From QNZT01 sp964573205 (lineage in GTDB: Bacteria; Campylobacterota; Campylobacteria; Campylobacterales; QNZT01), in assembly GCA_964573205.1 (NCBI GenBank), contig CAZNIT010000028.1:11568-75567 (forward strand): DNA of 64,000 nt, in the 5' to 3' direction. Made by a program: the position numbers and the translations under genes. Under the pieces are notes generated by a model that saw only the letters and a program-made list of their open reading frames with translations, did not search any database and was not told the origin of the DNA. Positions 41,375-51,112 of the stretch are shown here, in pieces (positions within the stretch are counted from its first letter, which is position 1; every line of letters begins with the position of its first letter).

Positions 41375-42699
41375 TGTCGATAGAGAAAATTCTTGTTGCG
41401 AATAGAGGCGAGATAGCGCTTAGAGCGATTCGAACTATAAAAGAGATGGGGAAACAGGCGATAGCCGTCTATTCTCAAGCCGATAAGGACGCTCTGTATC
41501 TTGAATACGCCGACGCTTCCATCTGTATAGGAAAAGATAGGTCGGATCAGAGTTATCTTAATATTCCGGCTATTATTTCTGCTGCGGAAGTGAGTGAGTG
41601 CGATGCGATATTTCCCGGGTACGGATTTTTAAGTGAAAATCAAGACTTTGTGGAAATATGTAAATATCACGGCATAAAATTTATAGGACCTGATGTTTCT
41701 GTTATGGAGCTTATGAGTGATAAATCAAAAGCAAAAGATGTTATGAAACGGGCGGGAGTACCGGTGATTCCAGGAAGCGAAGGCGCATTAAGCAATGCGG
41801 AGGAAGCCAGAAAATTAGCGAATGAGATGGGATACCCCGTCATAGTAAAAGCCGCTGCCGGAGGCGGTGGAAGAGGAATGAGAAAGATTGAGAGCGAAGA
41901 TGAGGTGGAAAATGCGTTTTTAGCGGCATCTTCCGAAGCTTTAAGCGCTTTTGGCGACGGCACTATGTATATGGAAAAGTTTATAGAAAATCCGCGACAT
42001 GTCGAAGTGCAGATTTTGGCCGATAGCCATGGAAACGTCGTGCATTTGGGAGAAAGAGACTGCTCTTTGCAAAGAAGACACCAAAAACTCATAGAGGAAT
42101 CGCCGGCGGTCGTTTTGAATGAAAAAAAGCGAAAACAACTTCATCAAGCGGCTGTAAAAGCCGCCGAATTTATAAAATATGAAAATGCGGGGACATTTGA
42201 ATTTTTAGTGGATAAAAACGGTGATTTCTATTTTATGGAGATGAATACCAGACTTCAAGTGGAACATCCCGTAAGTGAAATGGTAAGCGGTATAGATATA
42301 ATAGAATGGATGATTAGAATCGCCGAAGGCGAAGAGCTTTTTTCACAAGAGAGTATCGAATTAAGAGGTCATGCCATCGAATGTAGAATAACGGCGGAAG
42401 ATCCGAAAAAATTTATTCCAAGTCCGGGAAAAATAACAAAATGGATAGTTCCCGGCGGTAGAAACGTAAGGATAGATTCTCATGCATATCAGGGATATAC
42501 GGTTCCTCAATACTATGATTCGATGATAGGCAAACTCATAGTTTGGGATAGAGATAGGGACAAAGCTATAGCGAAAATGAGAGAGTCTTTAAGAGAGTTT
42601 CAAGTTGAAGGAATAAAAACGGTTATAGACTTTCACTCCGAAATGATGGATAATCCTGACTTTCAAACCAACAATTTCGATACCAACTATCTCTCATGA
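41374..42699 (+). CDS. accC: Acetyl-CoA carboxylase biotin carboxylase subunit
   Basis: AccC carboxylates biotin on AccB with ATP. The 441 residues start MSIEKILVANRGEIALRAIRT and have the ATP-grasp core (AAAGGGGRGMRKI, about 162-174; MEMNTRLQVEHPVSE), and the LGERDCSLQRRHQKLIEESP block. I start at ATG 41374, within the TGATG overlap with accB; a preceding in-frame TTG is less likely. Downstream, a histidine phosphatase gene overlaps by four bases. Confidence 0.96.
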   Translation: MSIEKILVANRGEIALRAIRTIKEMGKQAIAVYSQADKDALYLEYADASICIGKDRSDQSYLNIPAIISAAEVSECDAIFPGYGFLSENQDFVEICKYHGIKFIGPDVSVMELMSDKSKAKDVMKRAGVPVIPGSEGALSNAEEARKLANEMGYPVIVKAAAGGGGRGMRKIESEDEVENAFLAASSEALSAFGDGTMYMEKFIENPRHVEVQILADSHGNVVHLGERDCSLQRRHQKLIEESPAVVLNEKKRKQLHQAAVKAAEFIKYENAGTFEFLVDKNGDFYFMEMNTRLQVEHPVSEMVSGIDIIEWMIRIAEGEELFSQESIELRGHAIECRITAEDPKKFIPSPGKITKWIVPGGRNVRIDSHAYQGYTVPQYYDSMIGKLIVWDRDRDKAIAKMRESLREFQVEGIKTVIDFHSEMMDNPDFQTNNFDTNYLS

Positions 42700-43250
42700 A
42701 AGAGATAATTCTGGTTCGCCACGGCGAACCGGATTTTACTCCTCCTCTTAAAATAAGCGGCAAGGAGATTCCTAAGCTTTTAAAAAAATATAACGAAGCT
42801 CCTTTGACGAATAGATCTATACCGCCAAAGAGATTAAGGTTTTTAGCTCATAATTCGATCGTAATATGCAGCGATTTGCCAAGATCCGTTCAAAGCGCGA
42901 AAAGATGCGGAGTAAATCCCGATATAGTCGATCCTCTTTTTGAAGAGTCTATCCCTCCTCATTTTCAAAACGATCTATTTAGACTATCGCCTAAAAATTG
43001 GCTTATTTTTTCCAGAATTGTGGGGTTTATCGGTTTCTCAAACAACGGTGAATCGTTTATCCATACAAAAAAGAGAGCAAAGAGAGCGGCCGATATATTG
43101 ATAAAAGAGTCTAAAAAAAATAGGGTTTTGCTATTTGGACATGCGTTGTTTAATATTTTTATAGCAAGAGAACTCATAAAAGCCGGTTTTATCGGTAAAA
43201 GAGTTCCCGCAAAAAAGTATTGGGAGTTCGGAAATTACCGTCTTTTATAA
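42696..43250 (+). CDS. Histidine phosphatase (phosphoglycerate-mutase) superfamily
   Basis: The 184 residues show the catalytic RHGEP motif (His9) and a second His in LLFGHALFN near the end. An Arg in CSDLPRSVQSAKR fits the phosphate pocket. The protein is short compared with mutases, and lacks the mutase-type extra loops, so a small-molecule or protein phosphatase is likelier. It overlaps the accC stop, and could be co-translated with it. Confidence 0.8.
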   Translation: MKEIILVRHGEPDFTPPLKISGKEIPKLLKKYNEAPLTNRSIPPKRLRFLAHNSIVICSDLPRSVQSAKRCGVNPDIVDPLFEESIPPHFQNDLFRLSPKNWLIFSRIVGFIGFSNNGESFIHTKKRAKRAADILIKESKKNRVLLFGHALFNIFIARELIKAGFIGKRVPAKKYWEFGNYRLL

Positions 43251-43258
43251 AATATAGG

Positions 43259-44338
43259 TCATATATCGCATCTAAAGTCTATATTGTCATCAAGCGTTAT
43301 TCTCTCTTCCTGTACATATGTTTTTATACCAAGATTTTTATCTTCGAACATTATTTTGGTTTTAATCGTTCCCTCGAGCGTGGCGGGACAATAATTTATA
43401 CGATAAAAACTACTATTGTATAAAATCTCCTCGTATGTTTGAGTGAAAGCGCTTTGTATGTTTTCCTGTGAAGCCTCGAAATGGTGGTTTTCACCGCTGA
43501 TTTCAGCGAGCGTTTTGTTGTCGGCGTTTCCTATTCCTATGGTATAGTATTGAATTTGATCTTTTAGCGATTTCAACATCTCTTTTTTAGTGACTATCTC
43601 GGCTAAGTCTCTTCCGTCGGTAAAGATGACGACCGAACCTATCTCGAAACCGTTTTGATTTTCACAATCCGTCCAAGAGCATACTTTTTCTCCGCTTTGT
43701 TCAACCGCACCGTATAGGTTTGTGGAGTTGTATCCTTTTAGATATGTATTAACGAAATAGGGATCTTGAAGTTGTTTTACCGCATTTTTCAATATGGTTA
43801 AATTAGCGGTTGGAAATTCCGTCTGAGCGCTTAATGGTAAAATGGATTTTTTTGAGTTAAAATAGTATATGGCTATCTCGAAAGCTCCGTTTTTGATGAT
43901 ATTGTCTATAAATTCGTTACTAGATCTTATGAGCTGATTACATACGCTATTGCTATTTTCGTCACTGCATCCGCCTTCTAGGATGGAGCCCGAAAGATCC
44001 AACAAAAGAAGTATCTTGCTTTTTACCGCATTATTCGTCTTTTGGACGCTGATAACGCTTTCATCTTTTATTTTGCCGTTTTCTATCAAAGCGTAATGAT
44101 TTGAATCTTCAAGCAGATCCACCCGTTCATAAGATATCGGTTTGTTGACGGTTTTTACTATTACTTGGAAATGTCCTCCGTCGATGTTGTCATTCGCGAC
44201 GAAGCGGCTTTTTTTGACGGTTATAAATTGAAGTTTTCCGTATGATTTCGTTCCTATTGACGAGTCGCCTTCATCGGCTATTCTTCCGCAACCGACCAGA
44301 AGTAGAAAAATAGTTATAAAAACTGCTGTTTTTGACAT
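43259..44338 (-). CDS. von Willebrand factor A domain lipoprotein
   Basis: The 359 residues carry a lipobox (LLVG-Cys17). After a linker, a VWA domain starts with the MIDAS motif ILLLLDLSGSI (about 110-120), with a second acidic motif VVIFTDGRDL. The C-terminal 70 residues are beta-rich and hold two cysteines (YCPATLEG and FRCDI). An adhesion or envelope-binding role is plausible. It follows the SurA-like gene by 12 bases on the same strand. Confidence 0.82.
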   Translation of the reverse strand: MSKTAVFITIFLLLVGCGRIADEGDSSIGTKSYGKLQFITVKKSRFVANDNIDGGHFQVIVKTVNKPISYERVDLLEDSNHYALIENGKIKDESVISVQKTNNAVKSKILLLLDLSGSILEGGCSDENSNSVCNQLIRSSNEFIDNIIKNGAFEIAIYYFNSKKSILPLSAQTEFPTANLTILKNAVKQLQDPYFVNTYLKGYNSTNLYGAVEQSGEKVCSWTDCENQNGFEIGSVVIFTDGRDLAEIVTKKEMLKSLKDQIQYYTIGIGNADNKTLAEISGENHHFEASQENIQSAFTQTYEEILYNSSFYRINYCPATLEGTIKTKIMFEDKNLGIKTYVQEERITLDDNIDFRCDI

Positions 44339-44350
44339 GAATATTCCTTC

Positions 44351-45181
44351 TTAAGGCTTTCTTATGACTTTGATATTGGCTTCCGATTTTTTCTTTTCGA
44401 AGTAAGAGATCAGATTTGCCTGTTCCTGCTCTTTCATCAATCTTAAAAAGATATTTTGTTTTACTTGATCGTAAGAAGCCGTTACGGGGCTACCTTTTTT
44501 GAGTATAAAAAACATAGCCGCATTTTCTCCGAGATTTACGATAGGCGTAAAAGATCTGACGGGAGTTCGTAAAAGAAACTGTACGAGTTGAGGATTCGTT
44601 TTTTTTGGATCTATCGTTTTTGTCGTAATCTTTACATTCGGTAGTACAAGCATCGGCCTCATTTGAATGGCTTGAAGAGCTTTGGGATCTTTTGAACTGT
44701 ACTCTTGAATTTTTATCTTTCCGGCAACCGTAAAATCTTGCTTGTGTTCGTTGTAGAAATTTCTCATCTCCTCCTCGGTCGGTTTTCTCATTTTTCCTTC
44801 CAAGATTCTTTGGTAGAGTTTCTCTTTTTTTATGATTCTTTCTATATCTTTTTTCAAAGAAGCAAGACTTTTTCCCTCTTTTTGGAGAGCTTTTTCAAAT
44901 TCGCTGCCGCTTAGATTGTTCTGTTTGGCTATTTCCGCGATTCTGGTTTCTATCTCTTTTGGCGTTGCGAATATTCCGAGTTTTTGAATTTGCTCTTGCT
45001 CTATTCTTTCTTGGATGAGAGAGTTTACCGCATCCTCTTTTGAAATCTTTTGTTGGGCGCTTAGTTTTTGAATCTCGTAAACGGTAATAGGATTTGAGTT
45101 GACCGTAAGTGCCACCGCCGCGATAGTTTTAGAAAATAGAGGTATCACGCTTAGTGCAAAAACTAAAAAATATTTTATCAT
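44351..45181 (-). CDS. SurA-like periplasmic chaperone / prolyl isomerase
   Basis: The 276 residues, from ATG 45181 after AAGGAATTTTAACC, begin with a signal peptide (IKYFLVFALSVIPLFSKTIA). The SurA N-terminal helical region follows (AVNSLIQERIEQEQIQKLGI and EIAKQNNLSGSEFEKALQ), then a parvulin-like region with little of the active site left. The longest frame starts 41 codons upstream without a ribosome site. It likely helps outer-membrane protein folding. The VWA lipoprotein gene is next. Confidence 0.72.
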   Translation of the reverse strand: MIKYFLVFALSVIPLFSKTIAAVALTVNSNPITVYEIQKLSAQQKISKEDAVNSLIQERIEQEQIQKLGIFATPKEIETRIAEIAKQNNLSGSEFEKALQKEGKSLASLKKDIERIIKKEKLYQRILEGKMRKPTEEEMRNFYNEHKQDFTVAGKIKIQEYSSKDPKALQAIQMRPMLVLPNVKITTKTIDPKKTNPQLVQFLLRTPVRSFTPIVNLGENAAMFFILKKGSPVTASYDQVKQNIFLRLMKEQEQANLISYFEKKKSEANIKVIRKP

Positions 45182-45257
45182 GGTTAAAATTCCTTGCATT
45201 AACTCTGCTTGAAGATTATAACACATTATGCTAAAATTGCTCCAAAAAGGTATATTT

Positions 45258-46652
45258 ATGATTACTACTCGTTTTGCTCCGAGTCCTACCGGATATTTGC
45301 ACATCGGAGGTCTTAGAACAGCGCTATATAGCTACTTGTGGGCGCGAAAAAACAGCGGTAGATTTCTGCTTCGAATTGAAGATACGGATCTTAGAAGAAA
45401 CTCGAAAGAAGCCGCCGAGGCGATTAGAGAGGCTTTTAAATGGGTAAAACTTTCGTTCGATGACGAAATATTTTACCAATCGCAAAGATTCGATATATAT
45501 AAAAAATATATAAAACAACTTCTCGATGAAAAAAAAGCTTACCGTTGCTATATGAGCAAAGATGAGCTTGACGAGTTGAGAGCCAAGCAGCAAAGTTTAA
45601 AACAAAGACCAAAATATGACGGTAGATATCGTGATTTTCAAGGAACGCCTCCAAAGGGAGTAGAGCCGGTCATTCGTATAAAAGCGCCTATAAATACTAT
45701 CATATCTTTTCATGACGGCGTAAAAGGTGAAATTTCATTTAATACGGACGATATTTTGGACGACTTCATTATCGCCCGAGCCGACGGAACGCCTACATAT
45801 AATTTCGTTGTTGCGATAGATGATGCATTGATGGGGATAACGGATGTCATAAGAGGAGACGATCATCTTTCGAACACGCCGAAACAGATCGTTATCTACG
45901 AAGCACTAGGTTTTAAAATTCCAAAATTTTATCATGTTCCTATGATCTTGAATCCTAGTGGGAAAAAACTCTCCAAAAGAGACGGCGCTATGGATGTGAT
46001 GGAGTATAAAAAGATGGGATATCTTCCCGAAGCGTTGTTGAATTTTTTGGTTCGGCTTGGTTGGAGCCACGGCGATCAAGAGATATTTTCGTTTCAGGAG
46101 ATGCTTGAGCTTTTTGATCCGTCGGATATAAACAAATCGGCTTCCGCGTACAATAGCGAAAAACTTTTGTGGTTAAACGCCCACTATATAAAAAATTCGA
46201 CATATGAGAGAATTATTGAAGAATTAAGATATTTTGATGTGGATATTCAAGATCATGATAAAAAAGAGATATTGGTAGATGCCTTAAGAGAGAGAGCAAA
46301 AACACTTGTAGAGTTTGCCGATATGGCAAAAGCGATATTGAACCGTCCGAAAAACTATGATGAAAAAGCGGTAAAAAAATTCTTAAACGAAGAGTCCTTG
46401 GATATATTGTTAAAATATGCCGCATTTTTAAGAATATACGATAAAAAACTTCACCTTCCGGTCGATTTTGAGGAAGCTACAAAAATGTTTATGCAAAAGC
46501 ATGATCTAAAGATGAAACAGTTGGCACAACCTGTAAGAATAGCGATGGTAGGAACTTCCGTAAGTCCGTCGGTATATGATGTTCTTAGTATCGTCGGATT
46601 GGAAGAGATTATTCTAAGAGTTGAAAAACTTGTAAAAAATATAAAAGGTTAA
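45258..46652 (+). CDS. gltX: Glutamyl-tRNA synthetase
   Basis: The enzyme charges tRNA(Glu), and, in Campylobacterota with two copies, possibly tRNA(Gln). From ATG 45258 (464 residues) it has the class I HIGH-like motif GYLHIGG (about 13-19) and KLSKRDGA (KMSKS-like). The longer frame begins 10 codons earlier and lacks a ribosome site. Only one copy is in the window, and its class cannot be settled. Malic enzyme begins five bases after its stop. Confidence 0.93.
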   Translation: MITTRFAPSPTGYLHIGGLRTALYSYLWARKNSGRFLLRIEDTDLRRNSKEAAEAIREAFKWVKLSFDDEIFYQSQRFDIYKKYIKQLLDEKKAYRCYMSKDELDELRAKQQSLKQRPKYDGRYRDFQGTPPKGVEPVIRIKAPINTIISFHDGVKGEISFNTDDILDDFIIARADGTPTYNFVVAIDDALMGITDVIRGDDHLSNTPKQIVIYEALGFKIPKFYHVPMILNPSGKKLSKRDGAMDVMEYKKMGYLPEALLNFLVRLGWSHGDQEIFSFQEMLELFDPSDINKSASAYNSEKLLWLNAHYIKNSTYERIIEELRYFDVDIQDHDKKEILVDALRERAKTLVEFADMAKAILNRPKNYDEKAVKKFLNEESLDILLKYAAFLRIYDKKLHLPVDFEEATKMFMQKHDLKMKQLAQPVRIAMVGTSVSPSVYDVLSIVGLEEIILRVEKLVKNIKG

Positions 46653-46657
46653 ATAAA

Positions 46658-47938
46658 TTGGAACACTTTAAAGAAGAGACGTTAAAATATCATGAACACG
46701 GGAAAATAGGAACGCTTATAACAAAACCGTGCAATACCCAAAAAGATCTTTCTATGGCATATACTCCCGGTGTGGCATATCCTTGTCTTGAAATAGAAAA
46801 AGATCCGTCGCTTGCATACAAATATACAAGTAAAGGAAATCTTGTTGCAGTTATTACCGACGGAAGTGCTGTACTTGGGTTAGGAAACATAGGAGCGCTA
46901 GCCGGAAAACCCGTAATGGAAGGAAAAGCCGTTCTCTTCAAAACGTTTGCGAGTGTTGATGCGGTGGATGTGGAGTTGAATGTTCACACTATTGATGAAA
47001 TTGTAGAAGTATGTGCGGCAATAAGCGATACGTACGGTGGAATTAATCTTGAAGATATAAAAGCTCCTGAGTGTTTCGAAATAGAAAAAAGGCTTCAAGA
47101 GAGGGTAAATATTCCCGTATTTCATGATGACCAACACGGTACCGCTATAATAACCGCCGCGGGACTTTTAAATGCTTTGGAGTTGACTTCTAAAAAAATA
47201 GAAGATATAAAAATCGTCATCATCGGTGCCGGTGCGGCCGGAATAGCTAGTGCGAGAATGTATAGAAACCTAGGCGCTAAACATATAGTTCTTGTCGATT
47301 CCAAAGGCGTAGTCAGTACGAAAAGAGAGGATTTAAACGAATATAAAGCAGAGTTTGCGATCGATACGAATGACCAAACCCTCGCGGACGCCCTAAAAGG
47401 TGCCGATATGATGTTGGGACTTAGCGGTCCTAGAGCGGTTTCTCAGGATATGGTAAAAACTATGGCCAAAAACGCGATAATTTTCGCATGTGCGAACCCT
47501 ACTCCCGAAATCACGCCTGCCGAGGTCAAAGAGGTCAGAGACGACATAATCGTAGGAACGGGAAGAAGCGACTACCCTAATCAAGTAAACAATGTTCTGG
47601 GTTTTCCCTCGATTTTTAGAGGCGCACTTGATGTGGGAGCGAAAAAGATCACGGAAAATATGAAGATAGCGGCCGCAAGAGCTCTTGCCGATTTAGCCAA
47701 AGAGCCGGTTCCGTACTATGTAAAAGCGGCGTACAATAATCCCGATCTTGAATTCGGAAAAGATCATATCATTCCCACTCCTTTTAGCAAAGAGGTTATG
47801 GTATGGGTGGCGTCCGCAGTCGCAAAAGCGGCATTTGAAGACGGAGTAACGGATTTGAAAGTATGCGATATAGAAAATTACAGAAAACGACTTAGAGAGA
47901 TAGCGTATCTTGACAGTAAAGAGGATCCGAGACAGTAA
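46658..47938 (+). CDS. maeB: Malic enzyme
   Basis: It decarboxylates malate to pyruvate with reduction of NAD(P)+. The 426 residues have the short bacterial form with N-terminal SMAYTPGVAYPCLEIEKD, the catalytic and metal motif VFHDDQHGTAIITAAG and a Rossmann loop (VIIGAGAAGIASARMY, about 188-203). No C-terminal phosphotransacetylase domain is present. It starts at TTG 46658, which is the only suitable codon after AAAAGG. The asparaginase-like gene follows directly. Confidence 0.9.
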   Translation: MEHFKEETLKYHEHGKIGTLITKPCNTQKDLSMAYTPGVAYPCLEIEKDPSLAYKYTSKGNLVAVITDGSAVLGLGNIGALAGKPVMEGKAVLFKTFASVDAVDVELNVHTIDEIVEVCAAISDTYGGINLEDIKAPECFEIEKRLQERVNIPVFHDDQHGTAIITAAGLLNALELTSKKIEDIKIVIIGAGAAGIASARMYRNLGAKHIVLVDSKGVVSTKREDLNEYKAEFAIDTNDQTLADALKGADMMLGLSGPRAVSQDMVKTMAKNAIIFACANPTPEITPAEVKEVRDDIIVGTGRSDYPNQVNNVLGFPSIFRGALDVGAKKITENMKIAAARALADLAKEPVPYYVKAAYNNPDLEFGKDHIIPTPFSKEVMVWVASAVAKAAFEDGVTDLKVCDIENYRKRLREIAYLDSKEDPRQ

Positions 47939-48424
47939 ATGAGTGTTCAAATATTTGCAACGGGCGGTACGATAGCGAAAAGATACGATGAAATAAGCGG
48001 TGAACTTGTATTTGACGAGGATCTTCCTCAAAAGATTTTTAAACGGGCTAGATCAACCGCTTGCTTCGATATCCGCACACTTATGCTCAAAGACTCTTTG
48101 GATATGGATGAAATAGATACAGAGGCGATCTACGAAGCCGTACGCGATAGTAATTATGATAGGATTCTTATATTGCACGGTACTGATACGATGGTAGACA
48201 CAGCACATAAACTAGCTGATATAAAATCTAAAACTATTGTTCTCACTGGAGCTATGATACCTTTTTCCTTTAAAAATTCAGATGCCCTTTTTAACGTAGG
48301 TATGGCACTTGGAGCTTTGGAAATACTGGATAAAGGTGTATATATTGTCATGAATGCGAGAATTTTTAGTTACGACGATGTTGTAAAAGATAAAAATAGA
48401 GGCGAGTTTACCGTAAAAAAATAG
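47939..48424 (+). CDS. Single-domain asparaginase-like protein
   Basis: The 161 residues match only the N-terminal domain of L-asparaginase: FATGGTIAKRYDE (nucleophilic Thr loop) and the second threonine motif LHGTDTMVDTAHKLA. The C-terminal domain, which supplies part of the subunit interface, is absent. It ends with a natural TAG and not at a visible frameshift. Such short forms occur in several Proteobacteria, and activity is uncertain. ATG 47939 immediately follows the malic enzyme stop. Confidence 0.75.
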   Translation: MSVQIFATGGTIAKRYDEISGELVFDEDLPQKIFKRARSTACFDIRTLMLKDSLDMDEIDTEAIYEAVRDSNYDRILILHGTDTMVDTAHKLADIKSKTIVLTGAMIPFSFKNSDALFNVGMALGALEILDKGVYIVMNARIFSYDDVVKDKNRGEFTVKK

Positions 48425-48506
48425 AACCCGTTTAAACTACCGATCAAAGCCGGTTACAAAAAAAAATTTGATAATATGAATAAAACATACTATCAAGGAA
48501 AAATCG

Positions 48507-49403
48507 ATGAAATGGAGAGACAGAAAACAAAGCTCTAATGTTGAGGATAGACGATCAAGCTCGGGCGGTGCGGGAGGTTTCAAAATGCCCTCTTTGCAGA
48601 CTCTACTTTTTATATATCCTCTTGTTAAACCTCTTTTAAAAAGTAAGTTCGGTCTTTTGATCGTTGCGGCGGGCGCTGTAGCTTATATTAGCGGATTCAA
48701 TCCTTTATCCATCATAGGAGGATCGAGTCAAAATACTCCTACGACAAAAGAGCAACTTGCAAAAGATAACGAAGAAGCGGCTTTTATGTCGACTGTTTTA
48801 GCCGATACCGAAGATGTTTGGTCCGCAATTTACAGAAATTCGGGATATACTTACAAACCTCCCAAAATGGTGCTGTATCGTGGAAGTACAAGAAGCGGCT
48901 GTGGTTATGCCGACGCTCAAATGGGTCCGTTTTATTGTCCCAACGATCAAAAAATTTATGTTGATTTAGGTTTCTTCGACGAGTTGAAAAACAGATTCGG
49001 AGCGACGGGAGATTTTGCTCAAGCGTATGTTTTGGCGCATGAAGTAGGGCACCATATACAAAATCTTCAAGGAACTTTGGAGCAAGTGGAGATGGCCAAG
49101 CAAAGAAGTTACGGTAAAGCCGGACAAAACGCTCTTCAGGTAAAGGTGGAGCTTCAGGCGGATTGTTATGCCGGTGTATGGACTCATCATGCTCAAAAAA
49201 TGAAAAATATGCTTGAAAGAGGCGATATAGATGAAGCACTAAATGCTGCAAGCGCAATAGGTGATGATCATATCCAAAAACAGACTACCGGTTATGTTAT
49301 GCCCGATAGTTTTACTCATGGCTCATCAAAACAGAGAATGGAGTGGTTTTACAAAGGTCTTAAAAGTGGCGATTTAAGAAGTTGTGATACTTTCAGTGGG
49401 TAA
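48507..49403 (+). CDS. YpfJ-family zinc metallopeptidase
   Basis: The 298 residues begin MKWRDRKQSSNVEDRR, the family's characteristic start, then a membrane segment (about 46-66) and a C-terminal protease domain with the HExxH site LAHEVGHHIQNLQG, and CGYADAQMGPFYCPNDQKIYVDLGFF. A Tyr and Cys rich block follows (ELQADCYAGVW, the third zinc ligand area). The protease domain faces the periplasm. The substrate is not known. AAGGAAAAATCG precedes ATG 48507. Confidence 0.87.
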   Translation: MKWRDRKQSSNVEDRRSSSGGAGGFKMPSLQTLLFIYPLVKPLLKSKFGLLIVAAGAVAYISGFNPLSIIGGSSQNTPTTKEQLAKDNEEAAFMSTVLADTEDVWSAIYRNSGYTYKPPKMVLYRGSTRSGCGYADAQMGPFYCPNDQKIYVDLGFFDELKNRFGATGDFAQAYVLAHEVGHHIQNLQGTLEQVEMAKQRSYGKAGQNALQVKVELQADCYAGVWTHHAQKMKNMLERGDIDEALNAASAIGDDHIQKQTTGYVMPDSFTHGSSKQRMEWFYKGLKSGDLRSCDTFSG

Positions 49404-49430
49404 GACATTTAAATATATTTCATTTTATGT

Positions 49431-49436
49431 TATAAT
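49431..49436 (+). promoter_or_regulatory. Extended -10 promoter
   Basis: TGTTATAAT (TGn-TATAAT; -10 at 49431-49436) in T-rich DNA lies 25 bases before ATG 49462. It should drive the lipoprotein hydrolase gene separately from the metallopeptidase. Confidence 0.6.
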
Positions 49437-49461
49437 TTTTAGATAATTTAAAGGTTATAAC

Positions 49462-51033
49462 ATGTATAAAATTTTTCTTTCAGTTGTTGTTTTCCTATTT
49501 TTGGGATGCGGCGGCAGCGACTCTTACGAGCCGAACAATAGCGGTTCTTCCGGGGATACGTCTTCCAAGGAAAACGCAAAGTCGCAGGAGACTAAAGATC
49601 AGTCCCGACCGCCCGTTTCGGTAAGCGTGGAAAATGTAGAGCAAACTCTTTCGAATATTAAAAACGACGCTCAAAACATCGCTCCTATTCAAGAGAGCGA
49701 TATGAATTCGGTTGTTTTAGAGCCGTCGGTAAAGCCTTATAAAGAGAGGTCTATAACCGTATATGTTCACGGATACGACAAAGACGGCACATCTTACGAT
49801 ACGGTTTACGGGTACGATGCTTATGATCCTATGCTTGATAAACTGGTCGAATTCACGGGATTTGATACTCTTAAAACGTATGATCCGGAAAATTTTACGA
49901 ATATAGTGACGATAACTCCCTATTACGGGAGAACGGCTCCTGATTATTATACTCCAAAAGATAAAGAAGATATCGAAAAAATCACTAAAATGTACGGAGG
50001 AGGAATTCCTAGATATGCCGCTATAGTAGCAAAATACGCCAGACATGTTATGCGGATTACACAAGCTGAACATGTAAATTTCATAGGTGCGAGTTTAGGT
50101 GCTCTAGTCGTAAGATGGATTATAGAGAAAGATGTCGAAAATTTGGCTTCTCAAAGGAAGATACTAAGATGGTTGAGTATTGAAGGGGTTATTCGAGGGA
50201 ATCAAGTGGCTAGTAATGAAAATCTCGTAAAGTTTGTCAATCTTATTCAAAAACAACCGATCGATGTAAAACATATGAATTACAGTTGGATAGATAAGCA
50301 TCTTCACTCCCCAAAAGGTGAAGCCGCAAGTTTGTACTATAAGGATATACTCGTTTCGCAGATTAGTTCTACAAGAGCTACCGAACCTTTTAAATGGTTG
50401 ATGCCCAAAACACCTAACGACGGTTATCAGGCGTTCAAAGATACTTACTTCAAAACTATAGCTGACAACGTCAAGTTTGACGGTAAAGATTTCGCTCATA
50501 CCGTCTTTCATCAAAGTCATTTGGGAATTAAAAAAGATCTTGGTGCTTGGGCGAGCGTAGCTACGTTTTTGCTTCCTCACAAGAGGGTAAAAATAACGCT
50601 TACAGGAGCGACGGTAGATAATATACACGAACATACTTACTTTCTCAACAAAAATGCGGAGATTGTCTTTGCAAGCGAAGTATTTTCACCGAAATCATAT
50701 GAAAAATGGCAGATAGAGGACGCCATAGACGAGCGTCTTTATGATAGCGGAGCGTTGGATATACATAAATATAAAAAAGATCATGAGCATAAAGATTTCG
50801 AGCAAGTGTTGTTTGACGGTTTCGTTTTAAAAGATGAACGAGATTTAAAACTTAGACTTTCGGGTTTCGAGATAGACCAAAACGATATGTACGGTGTTCA
50901 TGACGAGTTGAACAAGAGAGAAAAATTGGGCGCCGTAGATGTAGATGTGAAATTGCAAAACTACTCGTTGGAGTTTTTCGCTGACGAGTGGAGTGGAACT
51001 TTGAGAGTGGAAGTTTATGATATTTCGAGGTGA
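49462..51033 (+). CDS. Lipoprotein with alpha/beta-hydrolase domain
   Basis: The 523-residue product starts with a lipobox (FLFLG-Cys16), a Ser/Lys-rich linker (about 17-90), and a hydrolase-like domain: the oxyanion region VYVHGYDKDGTSYD, a nucleophile motif FIGASLGALVVRW (Ser in GASLG), and a possible catalytic His in HQSHLGI. It resembles bacterial lipases of the PGAP1/esterase type. The C-terminal 150 residues are polar and beta-rich. The substrate is unknown. An upstream extended -10 suggests its own transcript. Confidence 0.7.
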   Translation: MYKIFLSVVVFLFLGCGGSDSYEPNNSGSSGDTSSKENAKSQETKDQSRPPVSVSVENVEQTLSNIKNDAQNIAPIQESDMNSVVLEPSVKPYKERSITVYVHGYDKDGTSYDTVYGYDAYDPMLDKLVEFTGFDTLKTYDPENFTNIVTITPYYGRTAPDYYTPKDKEDIEKITKMYGGGIPRYAAIVAKYARHVMRITQAEHVNFIGASLGALVVRWIIEKDVENLASQRKILRWLSIEGVIRGNQVASNENLVKFVNLIQKQPIDVKHMNYSWIDKHLHSPKGEAASLYYKDILVSQISSTRATEPFKWLMPKTPNDGYQAFKDTYFKTIADNVKFDGKDFAHTVFHQSHLGIKKDLGAWASVATFLLPHKRVKITLTGATVDNIHEHTYFLNKNAEIVFASEVFSPKSYEKWQIEDAIDERLYDSGALDIHKYKKDHEHKDFEQVLFDGFVLKDERDLKLRLSGFEIDQNDMYGVHDELNKREKLGAVDVDVKLQNYSLEFFADEWSGTLRVEVYDISR

Positions 51034-51112
51034 TTAATTATCTTTATTTAAAATTGTGTAATTAAAAAACTGATATCATGTCTTTATAAAAAATCCAACA
51101 AAGGAGGATATA

